64,000 nucleotides of DNA, taken from the NCBI GenBank assembly GCA_017311185.1, contig JAESUZ010004132.1, positions 1-64,000 on the forward strand, read 5' to 3'. The notes under the pieces were generated by a model. The model worked only from the letters and a program-made list of their open reading frames with translations, had not been told where the DNA came from and did not search any database. This DNA is from Proteles cristata cristata (Eukaryota; Chordata; Mammalia; Carnivora; Hyaenidae). Of the stretch, positions 40,366-51,664 are shown in pieces. Both the position numbers and the translations under genes were made by a program. Positions within the stretch are counted from its first letter, which is position 1. Every line of letters begins with the position of its first letter.

Positions 40366-41177
40366 CTCAGGAGCCATCGCTTGTTAGCTTTAGGCCCCCA
40401 TGTGACATATTTAGAATGTTCATTTCTGTGTTTTATTAATGCATACAGTACATAGAGGGATTTTCCATGCACTCTGTTACCTTTAACAGAAACAAACAAT
40501 GCAGGTATTCTTTCCACAGACCAAAAGACATAAGCTGTATAAAGAGAATTCTCTTATTCTCGTTGAACATCTCATAGATCTGGTTTATGATAACTTTAAA
40601 AAAGTGGTTTCCATCTCTTGATTGAAGATGTTGACCTGAGGACATTGGGATACATTTTTATTTGATTTTATCCTTCATTTGTAATAGGCAAGGCCAATGG
40701 CAATCATTTCGGAGAGGCTATTTGTGGTAAACCGTGAACAATTCCCCATGGATTTTGGTATATGCTCTGTTGGGTATGTGATTGCTTAGGGTTACGGAGG
40801 AAGGTGGAGAGGAGCTCTTCTCTACAAAGAGGCAAGAGAAATTTGAAGACACAAACAAGTGATCTCTTTCCTAAAAATGCGTGTGTCTCCAAGACAGAGA
40901 ATAGGCCGCCTTCCTGGCAATGATAACTTGGCTAGATGTTGTCTTTGAAGGTGTGGGTCATCAAAGGTTGTGGAAAGTGTACTTCTCTTGGGGAACTGAA
41001 GTCTGAGATGGGATAATTTTCCATCCATTTCAGTTGATTATTTCATTGCATGTCTGAGAAAGACTGCACTTAGCCTTCTACAACAAAATGCATTATTCTT
41101 TGAGACATCTAGCGATTAGCAAAAAATGTGAAGAACCATAAGCAAGGCGTGTCTTATAACAATGGTGATTTCGTATG
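40366..41177. other. AT-rich non-coding DNA
   Basis: Repeat-free as far as I can see, with scattered short frames. No RNA gene or exon recognised. Confidence 0.35.
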
Positions 41178-41460
41178 ACTAATAACGATGGTAGGTACCG
41201 TTCATCATGGACCCGCTGTGTCGCCGGCAGCGTATGAGGCGCTCTGTGTGCATTAGATCTATTTAACCTGAAGGATCTATCATCCTGAAGGAGTTATTAT
41301 CATCCTCAGTTTACAGGTGAGGAAATTGAGGATTGGAGGATGTAAGCTATTGCCCAATAGCAATATTGCCCATCCAGCTAGTAAGTGGCAGGGCTGAAAT
41401 TAGAACCCAGCTCAGGCTCAGAATCTGTGTTCTGTTCCTCGTACTTCAGTGGTTTGGAAC
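41178..41460 (-). mobile_element. MIR, nearly full length, antisense
   Basis: CTGTGTGCATTAGATCTATT, TTATTATCATCCTCAGTTTA, CAGGTGAGGAAATTGAGGAT, CCAGCTAGTAAGTGGCAGGG, CTGAAATTAGAACCCAG and CAGAATCTGTGTTCTGTTCC follow antisense MIR. Two short tandem duplications are visible (CCTGAAGGA near 41270 and 41285; TATTGCCCA at 41351 and 41368). Confidence 0.88.
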
Positions 41461-41569
41461 AGAAATGAGTTACTAGGTAGAAGTGTCCGCAAATAAACTT
41501 TTTTCTCCAAGAATGTGAATATAACACAAGTTTAATTTGATTGTAAAAACGATCGCTGCTAATACTTTA

Positions 41570-42190
41570 TTATTGATTTAGTTTTTTAGTTTATATCCAA
41601 GTTCGTTAGCATGTAGTGCAACAACGATTTCAAGTGTAGATTCCTTTGTGCCCCTCACCCATGTAGCCCACCTCCCCCACAGCCCCTCCAGCAACCCTCA
41701 GTTTGTTCTCCGTATTTAAGAGTCTCTTATGTTTTGTCCCCTTCCCTGTTTTTATATTATTTTTGCTTCCCTTCCTTTATGTGCATCTGTTTTGTGTCTT
41801 AAAGTCCTCATATGAGTGAAGTCATATGATATTTGTCTTTCTCTGACTTACTTCGCTTAGCATGATGCCGTCTAGTTCCATCCACGTGGTTGCAAATGGC
41901 AAGATTTCATTCTTTTTTATGCCGAGTAATACTTCATTGTACGTATATACCACATCTTTATCCATTCATCCATCGATGGACATTTGGGCTCTTTCCATAC
42001 TTTGGCTATTGTCGGTAGCGCTGCTATAAATATTGGGGTGCATGTGCCCCATTGAAACAGCACACCTGTATCCCTTGGATAAATAGCTAGTAGTGCAATT
42101 GCCGGGACATAGAGTAGTTCTATTTTTAATTTTTTGAGGAACCTCCATACTGTTTTCCAGAGTGGCTGCACCAGATTGCATTCCCACTAG
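41570..42190 (-). mobile_element. Relatively young L1, 5'-truncated, antisense
   Basis: Minus-strand reading covers the end of ORF2 and the 3' UTR. The conceptual protein at 42171-41917 contains the L1 ORF2 C-terminal pattern [11 protein letters not shown]...AIALLAIYPRDTG...KVWKEPKCPS. Antisense landmarks include CTCTTATGTTTTGTCCCC, TAGTTCCATCCACGTGGTTG, GGTTGCAAATGGCAAGAT. Flanked by a short duplication, CTGCTAATA, at 41556-41564 and 42195-42203. Inactive. Confidence 0.93.
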
Positions 42191-42203
42191 CTCACTGCTA
42201 ATA

Positions 42204-42890
42204 TTTTAAATGATAATCGCAATAAAAACAGTAATACTTGTTTTTGAATACATTATTTTGTTCAAATACCGGCCTGATCACACATGGTCCAAGAGCACGC
42301 ACCTAGTACCAAATAGAAACCGATGTTAAAGATTGGTCTTGAAACACCATAGCCAGTGATGCCATACTTGGCTATGACGCCACTGACATGAAATCACATC
42401 CGTACCTCATGACCCCCAAACCTATTCAGCAGAGTTTCCTTAACTGTGAGCAGTTCGAAGCTACCAGTTTGAACATTCGTGACTATTTCTTTCAAGCTCT
42501 GAGTAGCGGTAGGGATCTCAGCACGGTTAGAGGAACCAGCTCAGCTTTGGCAGAGTGCCAAAATATGGCCAGTCGAACCTTCGAGTAAGTCACAGCAGCA
42601 CTGACCCCAGCGCCAGCACCTTCTCCATGAGGTTCTGGACAGCTGGGCCATGGTTCCAGGATGGGAGGTCCGTCACCCCCCACAATAAAAACCGTAATAC
42701 TTTGATTCATTGCGCGTCCTGAGGGTTGCACGTAATTTCGTTGATGTCTCCCATGGACTTAATGAAAGACATTTAGTGTTCTCACTTTTTTCACGGAAGC
42801 TGGCAGTTACAGGGCTTACACATAGTTATTGTGCAAGCTCACGGGAATGGTTCAACCATGATCCAGACTCTTAGCTGCCGGACCCTGTTC
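42204..42890. other. Repeat-poor non-coding DNA
   Basis: No repeat recognised. Contains alternating AT- and GC-richer parts; no exon seen. Confidence 0.35.
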
Positions 42891-43300
42891 TTTCTCCTGC
42901 TCTGCACGGGCTTAAAACTTGAATTGGTAAATGGACAGACTCTGAATTAGGCAGACAAGCCTGTTCTTCAGAGTATTGCTATGTTTCTAGTTTTCCCACC
43001 AAAATACAAATGTTGCCTTTGGCCAGCTCCATGATTGTGTTTGCTCTCGGTTATGGTGGTTATTTTCTGACAAATTGATTTTACTCTATTATTGTGTTGA
43101 CAGCTCTAGCCAGTCCTATGTGAAGGTAATTGCTAGTTTTATTGTCTTCACATTATGATGACTGTTGATATAATCCAGAATAATCAGTGATATTTAGCCT
43201 GGGGCTGGTGATGTCCCATTGTTTCACCATTGGTGTGTTTGTGAGTATTTATGGTGCATCCATGGACACATCCGGCCTCCAGGCAATGACCGTGTGCACG
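42890..43300. promoter_or_regulatory. Candidate conserved regulatory block
   Basis: Repeat-free and AT-rich. Motif-like words include AATTGGTAAATG, GACAAATTGATTTTAC, the MEIS/TALE-type TTGACAGCT at about 43098, CAATAATCAGTGAT-like words and GCCCATTGTTTCACC. Function inferred only from composition and absence of repeats. Confidence 0.3.
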
Positions 43301-43561
43301 AAGCAATCAGCTGATAATGGAAGGCAGTGTGTGATTATGTCGAAATGAATGGGACTTAGCGTTGGTGCCCCTGGAGTTTGTGCGATGCTACAGAGGGTAA
43401 GGAAGGGCTTTGTGGAGATCCCGACGGTTCCGTCTTCTCATCTTCTTGTGAATGAGTTCACCTTTCTCTCATTTCATTCCTCCCTAGCCCAGGCCGTCAT
43501 CAGCTCTGGCCCAAATTACTGTACCTGCTTCCTGACTATTTCTCCAACATCTATTTTTTTT

Positions 43562-44345
43562 TAACCAAATGTATTGAGGTATAACTTGCATACCAGAAAG
43601 TTGACCGGTTTTAAGATCAATTAAATGGCTTTTAGTAAATTTGCCAAGCTGTACGATCACCATCACAGTCCCATTTTAGAACATTTCCGCCACCCAGTAA
43701 GATGACTTGAGTTTATTTACCATTAGTCCCCGTTGCCCTGTCCCAGGTTCCCTGGGGAACCACAAATCCACTTTCCACTGCTGGCCTTTTCTGAACATTT
43801 TCTATAAATGGACTTCTATGCATTCTTTTGTGTCTGTCTTTTTTCCCACTGAGCAGCATGTTCATATGTGTGAAAAGCATGTAACAGTACTTTGTTTTTA
43901 TTGCCAAATAGTGTTCCACTGTGTGGATGAACCACATTTTGTTTGTCCATTTACCAGTTGATGGACACTTGGGGTGTTTGTACTTTTTGGCTGTTAAGAT
44001 CAGTGCTGCTGTGAACTTCCGTGTATAAGTTTTTGCGTGGACATGTTTTTATTTCCTTTAGGTCTATGCCTACGAGTGGGGTTGCCATGTGTTAACTCTG
44101 TTGAACTCTTGGAAACACTCCCATGTTGTTTCCAAAAGTGGCCGCACCATTTTCCATCCTTGCCAGCAGGCAAGTGAGCAAGGGGTCAAGTTTCTCCACA
44201 TCCTCACCAACGCTTGTGACCGTCTTTTTGATTATGACCATTCTAGTTTGTGTGAAGCAGTGTATCCTTACGTTGAGTTTTGCCAGGCAAGGGACATTTG
44301 TGATGTAGGGCAATTGCTTGAGTAAACAGCCCAAGTGTTTGAAAT
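43562..44345 (-). mobile_element. L1M-type LINE, antisense, ORF2 end plus 3' UTR
   Basis: GTATTGAGGTATAACTTGCA, GCTGTACGATCACCATCACA, CTGAACATTTTCTATAAATG, TTCCACTGTGTGGATGAACC, CATTTACCAGTTGATGGACA, GTGGCCGCACCATTTTCC and TTTCTCCACATCCTCACC run in antisense order. Conceptual minus-strand peptides are short and frame-broken. Confidence 0.9.
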
Positions 44346-44349
44346 TCTT

Positions 44350-45060
44350 AGTTCATTTTTTTGGTAGCTGGCTCCCCTAATATCTTCGTCAGGGCCATCG
44401 AACCTCCATGTAGTTCTAGGCTTAGACTAGAGAAAGAAACTGTAGGTGTTTGCTCTGTACTTGACCTTCTCCATCTCGAAACAAGTAAAATTGGAGAAAT
44501 AACAATTTTGAAAATCCGTTAATATTTAAGCCACAGTGTGCTTACAAAACGTTGCTTACAAAAAGAGCCCTGCTCCGAGGCAGGTGTTAAAGCTATAATT
44601 TGGAAGGCCTTTTGGGCTTGATTATAAAGTCCAAAATTGCAATTACTCATTTGACGTGATCTATAGGAGCCATTTTTTAGTGTGCCAGCATTAATCTACT
44701 TAGAGCTGAGTGACTAATGGATTAGCAAACCCTTCCATTTTCTATAAAGAAATGGCTATTGTGAGGGCCTGAGTGACCGAAAGGAGGCTGAATAGAACCA
44801 TAATTTGTGTATTTAAACTACGCAAAAACATAGGTGGGATTAGTGTCGCGTTAGAGTTTCGATGGGATGTTTAGGCGTTGTGTTTAGAAATAATCCAAAA
44901 TCCATAAAGAACAGGAATCCTTCTGTGTTTAAAGTAGACTTTGAGAGAGAAACTTACTGGTAAATGTTAAAATTTGGTCTCTGAATATTTAATTATATTA
45001 AAAATGATTTGGACTTTGACCAAAATTGCCTTTTCACTCTCTTCATTGATTTTTCTGCCC
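44350..45060. promoter_or_regulatory. Candidate conserved regulatory block with homeodomain sites
   Basis: About 700 bp, repeat-free and AT-rich. Contains TAATGGATTA at 44715-44724 (two TAAT cores facing each other), GATTATAAAGTCC, CCAAAATTGCAATTACTC, AAGCTATAATTTGG and AATAATCCAAAATCCATAAA. The first is the exact reverse complement of the site at 9570-9579. Confidence 0.35.
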
Positions 45061-46844
45061 AGTTTTTCTGTTCGACGTGCAGAATGTGGGCAGCGATCGC
45101 ATGTAAGGAGGTTTTGTGGGCATATGAGATGGTATCTTCGCTTCAGTAGTCTCCTGAGGTCTCATCTTTATGTTATTACTGACTTGGGGATTTGGGACTT
45201 ATAGGACTTTGTTGATATATTTAATAGACAGAAACATGACCAGGGCTGGGAGATAAAAGCTCAATATAAACAGATGTATTGACAGACCATCTGCTGGTCT
45301 TGCCCGCTAGTGGTTGTCCTGGTGGTGTAGATCAGCAAAAGTACCCCCCCCCACCCTTTTGTACACGGATGCGAAGAGGCCGGAAAGGGAGCCGCGGCTG
45401 GGTGTGCAGGCCGCCCATTCCAGTCCTGATGTTTGCTGCGCAAGGCTGAATCAGTTCTCGGAAAGATAACTAGTCAAAGAAGAAAAAACGAGTGCACAAA
45501 ACAAAAGTGTTGTGGAGAGAGAAGACGTCCGTGTTTGCTCTAGGTGGCCAGAGAAGGTTTCTTTACAGTCCGCTCCACGGAACAAGAAAACCGGAATACG
45601 AGCCTACAGCGAGTGTAAGGCAGCCTTTTTGTCAGTAGAGGATGTCGAAAGAGTCTCTTTCGGTTCAGGGAGAGCCTGGGAACATCGATGACAGTGTCCA
45701 GAAGCGCAGATCAGAACTAGACAAACGAGACTAGAAATTCTGGGGGCGATTGGATTAGGTGTGTAGATAGAGGTGTGGAAGTTCAGAATTCCAGAGCGGA
45801 AATGCAAATGCGGAAAAGAGACAGTACTCAGGAGGAAAGACCAGAGGTTTGGATGTGACAGGGAGACAGCCAAGTGACCGAGGAAGGGACAGACAGAAAA
45901 TGAAAAAGGGAGAAGGAATGGAGGATGGAGAGCAGCGGCTTGGGCCTTCTTTCCTGTGGAGTAGGACTCCCTTCCCACTTGTTTTCTCCAAGACGAAGAA
46001 CCCACCAGTTTGGACACAGTGCCCCTTCCTGGCTTGGGAAGAACCCTCGGAAAGACACCACTTCCTGCACGGAGAGGGGGAAGTTTCTGGGAAAAATGCA
46101 TGATGAGGGTCATGGATTTGGAGTCTCACTGGGTTCTGTGTGGCCACGTACCCCTTACAGAACATGGCACTGCAAATTTAAGACCTGCCTTCCGAGGTTG
46201 CTGGCCATCCTGTGGACAGCCGAACCATTCCATAGAAGTGGTAGAATGCGGAAGATTTAGACAGAACCCGGAACACTGATTTATGAGTATATAACTAGTG
46301 GTACGCTGAAAGCTAAGGAACTTTTAGTTGAACATAAACACAAAAGTACAGAGTAAAGGAGAGAGAACTGTTGCTCTTAACTTACTCCCACGTGGAAAAA
46401 TACAGTCTGTCTTCCGTGCAATCAAGAAACGTTTTGTTTCTGGAATGTTTGTCGGAATAGGTTGGCTAGAAGGGTATTTCATACAAGTGAACCACAATTC
46501 TGGGAGATGGGAAATGGCAGTCCATCCTAAATAAATACCCTTTGCTGGAAGTCTTTCAGGTGCTTAAATTTCCGCTGTGGAAAAGAAGAACATTCTGGCA
46601 GATGTTAGAAGACAGCCAAGCAAGTGAGGCAAGACCTCTTTTGGCTTTCTTGGTCTTCCTCATTAGAGACGATGAGTGGTCTCTTTTGTTTTCTTTCTTT
46701 TGATCTGAGGATAGCCAGTGGTCAAGAATAGCTCATGAACTCTCAGCCATACATATCCCTGACGGTAGGGGACGTGTCGGTAGGTTCCAAGGGGAAACCA
46801 TCTGAAGCAGTAGACAAGCATGAAATATTTTGTCTTACTTAAGG
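45061..46844. other. Repeat-poor non-coding DNA
   Basis: 1.8 kb without a repeat I can name. Opposing frames of up to 169 codons (45604-46113, minus) overlap frames on the other strand and show no domain. A C(9) run lies at about 45345. Confidence 0.35.
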
Positions 46845-46855
46845 TTGAAGATCCT

Positions 46856-47065
46856 GGGGCACCTGGGTGGCTCGGTTGGTTAAGTGTCCGACTTCAGCTC
46901 AGGTCATGATCTCGCAGTTCGTGGGTTTGAGCGCCACGTCGGGCTCTGTGCTAACAGCTCAGAGCCGGGAGCCTATTTCAGATTCTGTATCTCCCTCTCT
47001 CTGACCCTCCCCTGTTCATGCTGTGTCTCTCTCAGAAATAAATAAAGCATTTAAAAAAAAAAAAA
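46856..47065 (+). mobile_element. Can-SINE (SINEC), cat-type
   Basis: Head GGGGCACCTGGGTGGCTCGG, TTCAGCTCAGGTCATGATCT, GCTAACAGCTCAGAGCCGGG, a CT body, CAGAAATAAATAAAGCATTT and A(13). Flanked by the duplication TTGAAGATCCT at 46845-46855 and 47068-47078. Confidence 0.95.
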
Positions 47066-47078
47066 GTTTGAAGATCCT

Positions 47079-47444
47079 TCTAGATCCCAGCATTGGCCTG
47101 TACAATAACATTGTCCAGTTTCTTGTGCCCTGGGTCTTCGTGTCCATGGCTTGGCCTTCCTCTTACTGTATCCAGCTGAAATAATAACTTCGATGTTATT
47201 TGGTCAAATAATTCCGAATATACTAAGGTGCTGAAATTGGTAAACGGGATCCTTGACTTTCATAGGCTGTATATGTGATTCAGACGCCTTCTGATTGTCA
47301 GAAGACGAGGCACTGAAAGTTTTTGCTGTCTAATGAGCGGTCAGATGTGAAATTAGGTTTTTCCAGTCACTTCTGGTGCATCCAGCACTTGAGTTAAAAT
47401 AGGATTTTACCAATATGGAGTTTGGGAACCCCCAAATAACCCCC
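47079..47444. other. Non-coding DNA, unassigned
   Basis: No repeat named; may be an extension of the L1 that becomes recognisable at 47445. Confidence 0.3.
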
Positions 47445-47575
47445 TAACTAAAAAGCTTACAGTAATCGAGGCATTTTGGTACTGGCATAAAAATAGAACT
47501 ATAGATCAGTACTAGAAATGGAAGTCCAGGAATCACCTTTCCATTTGTGGTCAGTTGACTTTTTAACCAAGGTAC

Positions 47576-48195
47576 TTATGTAGAGTAAATGTTTGTGTGC
47601 CCTCCCCCACCCCCCCCCACCCGCTCCCCTTCGTATGTTCAACCCTAATTCCCAGTGAGATGGTATTTGGAGGTGGGGCTTCGGAAGGGGATTAGGTCAT
47701 AAGGGTAGGGCCCTCATGAATGAGATGAGTTCCCTTGTAAAAGGGGCCCCGTAGATCTCCCTCACCCCCATATGGAGTATGCCAGGGGAAGGGCTGGCTA
47801 TGAACCAGGAAGTGGAACTCACCAGATAGGGACTCTACTCATGTCTTGGTGTTAGACTTCTTGTTCTCCAGAACTGTGGGAAATGAATGAGTGAGGTATT
47901 TTTTTTAAGGTTTGTTTATTTTTGAGAGAGAGAGAGAGAAAGAGCGCGTGCGCAAGTGAGCGCACGCGAATGGGGGAGAGTCAGAGAGAGAGGGAGACAG
48001 AATTGGAAGCAGGCTCCAGGCTCTGAGTTGTCAGCCCAGAGCTCGAGGCGGGGCTCAAACTCCTAAACTGTGAGATCATGACGTGAGCCAAAGTTGGCCA
48101 CTTAACTGACTGAGCCACCCAGGAGCCCCATGAATGAGTGCTGTTTAAGCCCCCCAGTCTATGTAGTTTGTTAGAACAGCCCTAATGGACCGATA
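47576..48195 (+). mobile_element. MLT1A-like solo LTR inserted in L1M
   Basis: AATGTTTGTGTGCCCTCCCC, TCAACCCTAATTCCCAGTGA, GATGGTATTTGGAGGTGGGG, GGATTAGGTCATAAGGG, CCCTCATGAATGAGATGAG, CTATGAACCAGGAAGTGG, CTCCAGAACTGTGGGAAATG and GTCTATGTAGTTTGTTAGAA follow MLT1A. Flanked by the 5-bp duplication GGTAC at 47571-47575 and 48196-48200, the usual ERVL-MaLR length. Confidence 0.92.
47894..48129 (-). mobile_element. Can-SINE, antisense, nested in the LTR
   Basis: Tail TTTTTTTAAGGTTTGTTTAT, GA run, GCGCGTGCGCAAGTGAGCGC body, GGAAGCAGGCTCCAGGCTCT and a head ending GAGCCACCCAGGAGCCCC. Flanked by an 11-bp duplication ATGAATGAGTG at 47883-47893 and 48130-48140. Carries a perfect 9-bp-stem hairpin at 47945-47968. 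Confidence 0.95.
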
Positions 48196-49116
48196 GGTAC
48201 CAAGACAGTTAAATGGAGGTAAGCATACTCTTTTCAATAAATGATACTGGGACCACTGGATGTCCATGTTCAGAAGAAATGGAGATGGGCCCCACCTCAC
48301 ACCATTCACAGCAAATAACTTAAAATGGATCACAGATCTAAATGTAGAGGTAAAACTAAAGCTGTTGGAAGAAAACAAGGGAGTAAGTTGTCATGACTTT
48401 GGGTTAGACAGTGGTTTCTTAGATATAATAACACTGAAAGTACGAGCCGCAAAAGAGAAAAAGAGATAAATTGGACTTTATCAAGAGTACCTGTCAAGAA
48501 AGTGAAAAAAACACCCTACACACTGGGGAAAAAAAATATTTGAAAGTCCTCGAAGAGACTTGGATCCAGAATATACATCCATGTTTTTTAAAAGTTCTAA
48601 ACTGAATAATAAGAAGACCGCCCCCAAAGAAAAATCAACAAAGGATTTAATGGTCATTTCTTTTAAAAAATATAATGCAAATAGTCAAGAAGCACGAAAC
48701 TGTTCAATAGCCTTGGTCTTTAGGGAAACGTACATCAGAGCCACAATGAGATACCACTTGACCCGCACTAGGATGGCTAGAATGAGAAAGACCGTAACAA
48801 GTGTCAAGAAACGGAAAACATGAAACCCTCCTACACTGTGGGTGAAAATGGTAAATGGCACGGCTGCTTTGGAAAACAGTCCGGCAGTTCCTCACATGGT
48901 AAAATACAGTTACCATGTGACCCAGCCATTCCATTCCCACATGTATACCCCAGGGGAAATGACAACTCAAGTCTACACAAAAATGTGTACATGAATGTCC
49001 ATAGCAGCGGGAAATGCCCACGAGCTGAAGAATGGATAAGCAAAATGTGTATCATTCCTTTGGATATTATTTATCAATTTAAAAAGAAGGAAAAGGTTTT
49101 CAAGAGATCTGCATCT

Positions 49117-49962
49117 TGATTTGATTTTTAAGGTTTTTAAAATTTCCAAGTTAGTTAGCATGTTGTTCAACAGTGATTTCGGGAGTAGATGCCTTCATGC
49201 CCCTCACCCATTTAGCCCGTCCGCCGTCCCACCCCCTCCCCCCAGCAACGCTCTGCTTGTTCTCTCCACTAAAGAGTCTCTTATGTTTTGTCCCCCTCCC
49301 TGTTTTTATATTCTTTTCTTCCCTTCCCTTGTGTTCATCTGTTTAGCATCTTAAATTCCTCTTATGAGTGAAATCAGATGATAATTGTGTTTCTCTAATT
49401 TCACTGAGCATAATACCTTCCAGTTCCATCCACATAGTAGCAAATGGCAAGATGTCATTCTTTTTCATTGCCAAGTAATACTCCAATACTTACTTTGTGT
49501 TGCCAAGTAACACACCGCATCTTCTTTATCCATTTATCCACCCATGGACATTTGGGCTCTTTCCAGACTTTGGCGATTGTCGATAGCGCTGCTGTAAACA
49601 TTGGGGTGCATGAGCCCCTTCGAAACAGCACACCTGTATCCCTTCGGTAAATACCTAGTAGTGCAATTGCTGGGTCATAGGGGAGTTCCATTTTTAATTT
49701 GTTTGAGGAACCTCCATACTGTTTTCCAGAGGGGCCGCACCAGTTTGCATTCCCACCAGCAGTGCAAAAGAGATCCTCTCTGTCCACATGCTCGCCAACA
49801 TCTATCATTGCCTGAGTTGTCACTGTTAGCCATTCTGACAGGTGTGAGGTAGTATCTCAGTGTGGTTTTGATTTGTATTTCCCTGATGATGAGTGATGTT
49901 GAGCATCTTTTCATGTGTCACTTGGCCAACTGGATGTCCTCTTTGGAGAAGTGTCTATTCAT
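49117..49962 (-). mobile_element. Younger L1, antisense, inserted in L1M
   Basis: Minus-strand conceptual peptides (49914-49675 and 49823-49455) show the L1 ORF2 C-terminal pattern [20 protein letters not shown] and ALLGIYRRDTGVLF...KVWKEPKCPWVDKW, in two overlapping frames, so the ORF is frameshifted. Its 3' UTR holds CTCTTATGTTTTGTCCCCC. The 3' UTR resembles the copy at 41570. 5'-truncated and inactive. Confidence 0.92.
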
Positions 49963-50300
49963 GTCAAAAAAAAATTCTGATACTTGCTACATCAAGTTTT
50001 CAGGGATGACCGCTGGAAACAGTGTGCTCGGTGAAAGAAGCCAGTCACAAGGGACCGCATCTCCTGTGTTCAGAACAAGCAAGGTTATAGAGAAATGAAT
50101 GGTTGCTTAGAACCAGAGTTGGGCTGGGGGGTAAGGTAGAGGGGCCTGGGGATTGCCTGCTAATAGGATCAGAGTTTCTTTCAGGGTGACCAAAATGTTC
50201 ACAATTAGACCATGGTGACCTAAGGAAGCAATACACTAAAAACTATTGAACTGCACACTTGAAATGGGCTGAATTATATGGTGTGTTAGTAATCTCTCAA

Positions 50301-50760
50301 AGCTTTTTGAAAATGGGCTTTCGCTTAGTCATACATCATGACCAGTGAAGGAAAGATGCTGAGTAAATATTAATATGTTATTTTATGTTCTGCCCATTGA
50401 CTCATATTTTAATTAGGGAAATATGCATTTCTAATTACTGCCATTGTATGCCTAAGGCTGATGCGTTTGGATAGATCTTTCTGAGCATGGAAATAGTTGT
50501 TCTTTAATCAGGTCAATAAAATAATTACTGCTGGCAGATGGATGTGCCTCCTGTTCAACATTGAGGTCATTTGAGGCCCCTGGGCTTCACAAACACTAGG
50601 TGGAAAGTTAAAACCACTTAGTGTTTCCACATATTGAGCCCTACCAGCATACTATATTCGATATGTAAGTTTGCACTTTATAATACACTTGGCCAGATTT
50701 TCCCTCTCTGGTAACCAAGTGCTGTTTACTTGCCAGTGTCTTCAAAGAGATGGCGCGGTG
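50301..50760. promoter_or_regulatory. Candidate conserved regulatory block, POU/SOX/homeodomain motifs
   Basis: Repeat-free. TAATTA occurs at 50410-50415, 50432-50437 and 50522-50527. An octamer-like ATATGCAT is at 50421-50428 and the SOX-type CCATTGTA at 50441-50448. Also AGGTCAATAAAATAATTACT and GCTGGCAGATGGATG. Clustered tightly over ~120 bp. Enhancer function is inference. Confidence 0.4.
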
Positions 50761-50766
50761 TGGTCC

Positions 50767-50783
50767 TTTTTTTTTTTTTTTTT
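50767..50783 (+). repeat. Poly(T) tract
   Basis: T(17) followed by AAGATAGAATAATAATAC. No attached SINE or L1 body was recognised. Confidence 0.9.
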
Positions 50784-51660
50784 AAGATAGAATAATAATA
50801 CTCTTATTTTAGAAGTCAGCAGGACAGAGGCGTTGCAAATATTCTAGTAGTCAGTACTTGAAAACCAGTGCGTTTTCATCGAATGGGACCACCTTTTTCT
50901 AATCCCAAGCTAGGTGTGGTGGTGGCAAGGCACCAGAGGGGTACCGTGTGTGACCTCTGGCCCATCAGAGGTCAAAGTCATTTTGGAATGTAAGACTTCA
51001 ACACAAGGGTGCTCTGGAGAACAAGACAACGTCATAATGCGGTAAATTGGTGGGGCATGGATGTGAGATGGGGTGAGAACGGAATCATTGGCGGGCTTTC
51101 CCACGAGCTGTGGCCCTTGAGTTATGCCACGAAAATGAATAGAATTAGGACAAGGGGGAGGGGAGAGGAAAGTGTGAGAAGGAACCTGGTCCGGGAAGCG
51201 GAGGCAGGAGGCTCCGGGTGGGTAACCGTGGGGATCCCTGCAGGTGAGCATGGATGACGCTGTGGGGGAGGGTGGTGACCCACGTGGGCCATCTTGATCT
51301 GGCAGGCAGGGGGTCCCTTGGAGATTGTGGGGACAGCTCCAGGAGAGAGTTAAGTTTGGGCAGATAAGGCTTGGTTTGGGATTTGAGGTCCAGGAAATCA
51401 CAGAGGTTGATAACCAGCTAGAAAGCCATCACTGCTACCCAAGCCTGAGTCCAGGACAGGGTGGATAAAGGGGCAAGGATGGATTTTGGCTGCTGAAGTG
51501 CGTGCATGCGCGTGCGCACGCAGACACACACACACACACACTTGGTAACTCATCCAGTACGTACGAGTCGTAGCCAAATACCGTACCTTTGAGAGAGTGT
51601 GTCTGGTCTGTAGAAAGATTCTGTAGAATTTGAACGACTCCTCCAAGCAATATGTTGACG
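50784..51660. other. Non-coding DNA, unassigned
   Basis: G-rich plus strand with a 163-codon minus-strand frame at 50910-51401 and no recognised domain. Contains the Z-DNA-type tract at 51498-51541. Confidence 0.35.
51498..51541. repeat. Alternating purine-pyrimidine tract (Z-DNA candidate)
   Basis: Strict R-Y alternation for 24 bp, from GTGCGTGCATGCGCGTGCGC through CACG to about 51521, then AG and (AC)9. Includes the self-complementary core GCGTGCGCACGC. Confidence 0.85.
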
Positions 51661-51664
51661 TGGG

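Larger units (their letters stand above)
47445..50300 (+). mobile_element. Old L1M, sense, broken by an LTR and an antisense L1
   Basis: Three collinear pieces: 47445-47575 (GCTTACAGTAATCGAGGC, TTTGGTACTGGCATAAAAAT), 48201-49112 (CAATAAATGATACTGGGACC through AGAAAATCAACAAAGG-like words, GAGATACCACTTGACCCGCA, ACAGTTACCATGTGACCCAG) and 49965-50300 (CTGATACTTGCTACATCAAG, GAAAGAAGCCAGTCACAAGG, ATTGAACTGCACACTTGAAA). They cover ORF2 3' half and the 3' UTR. The frame at 48560-48823 is a decayed ORF2 remnant. Confidence 0.9.
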
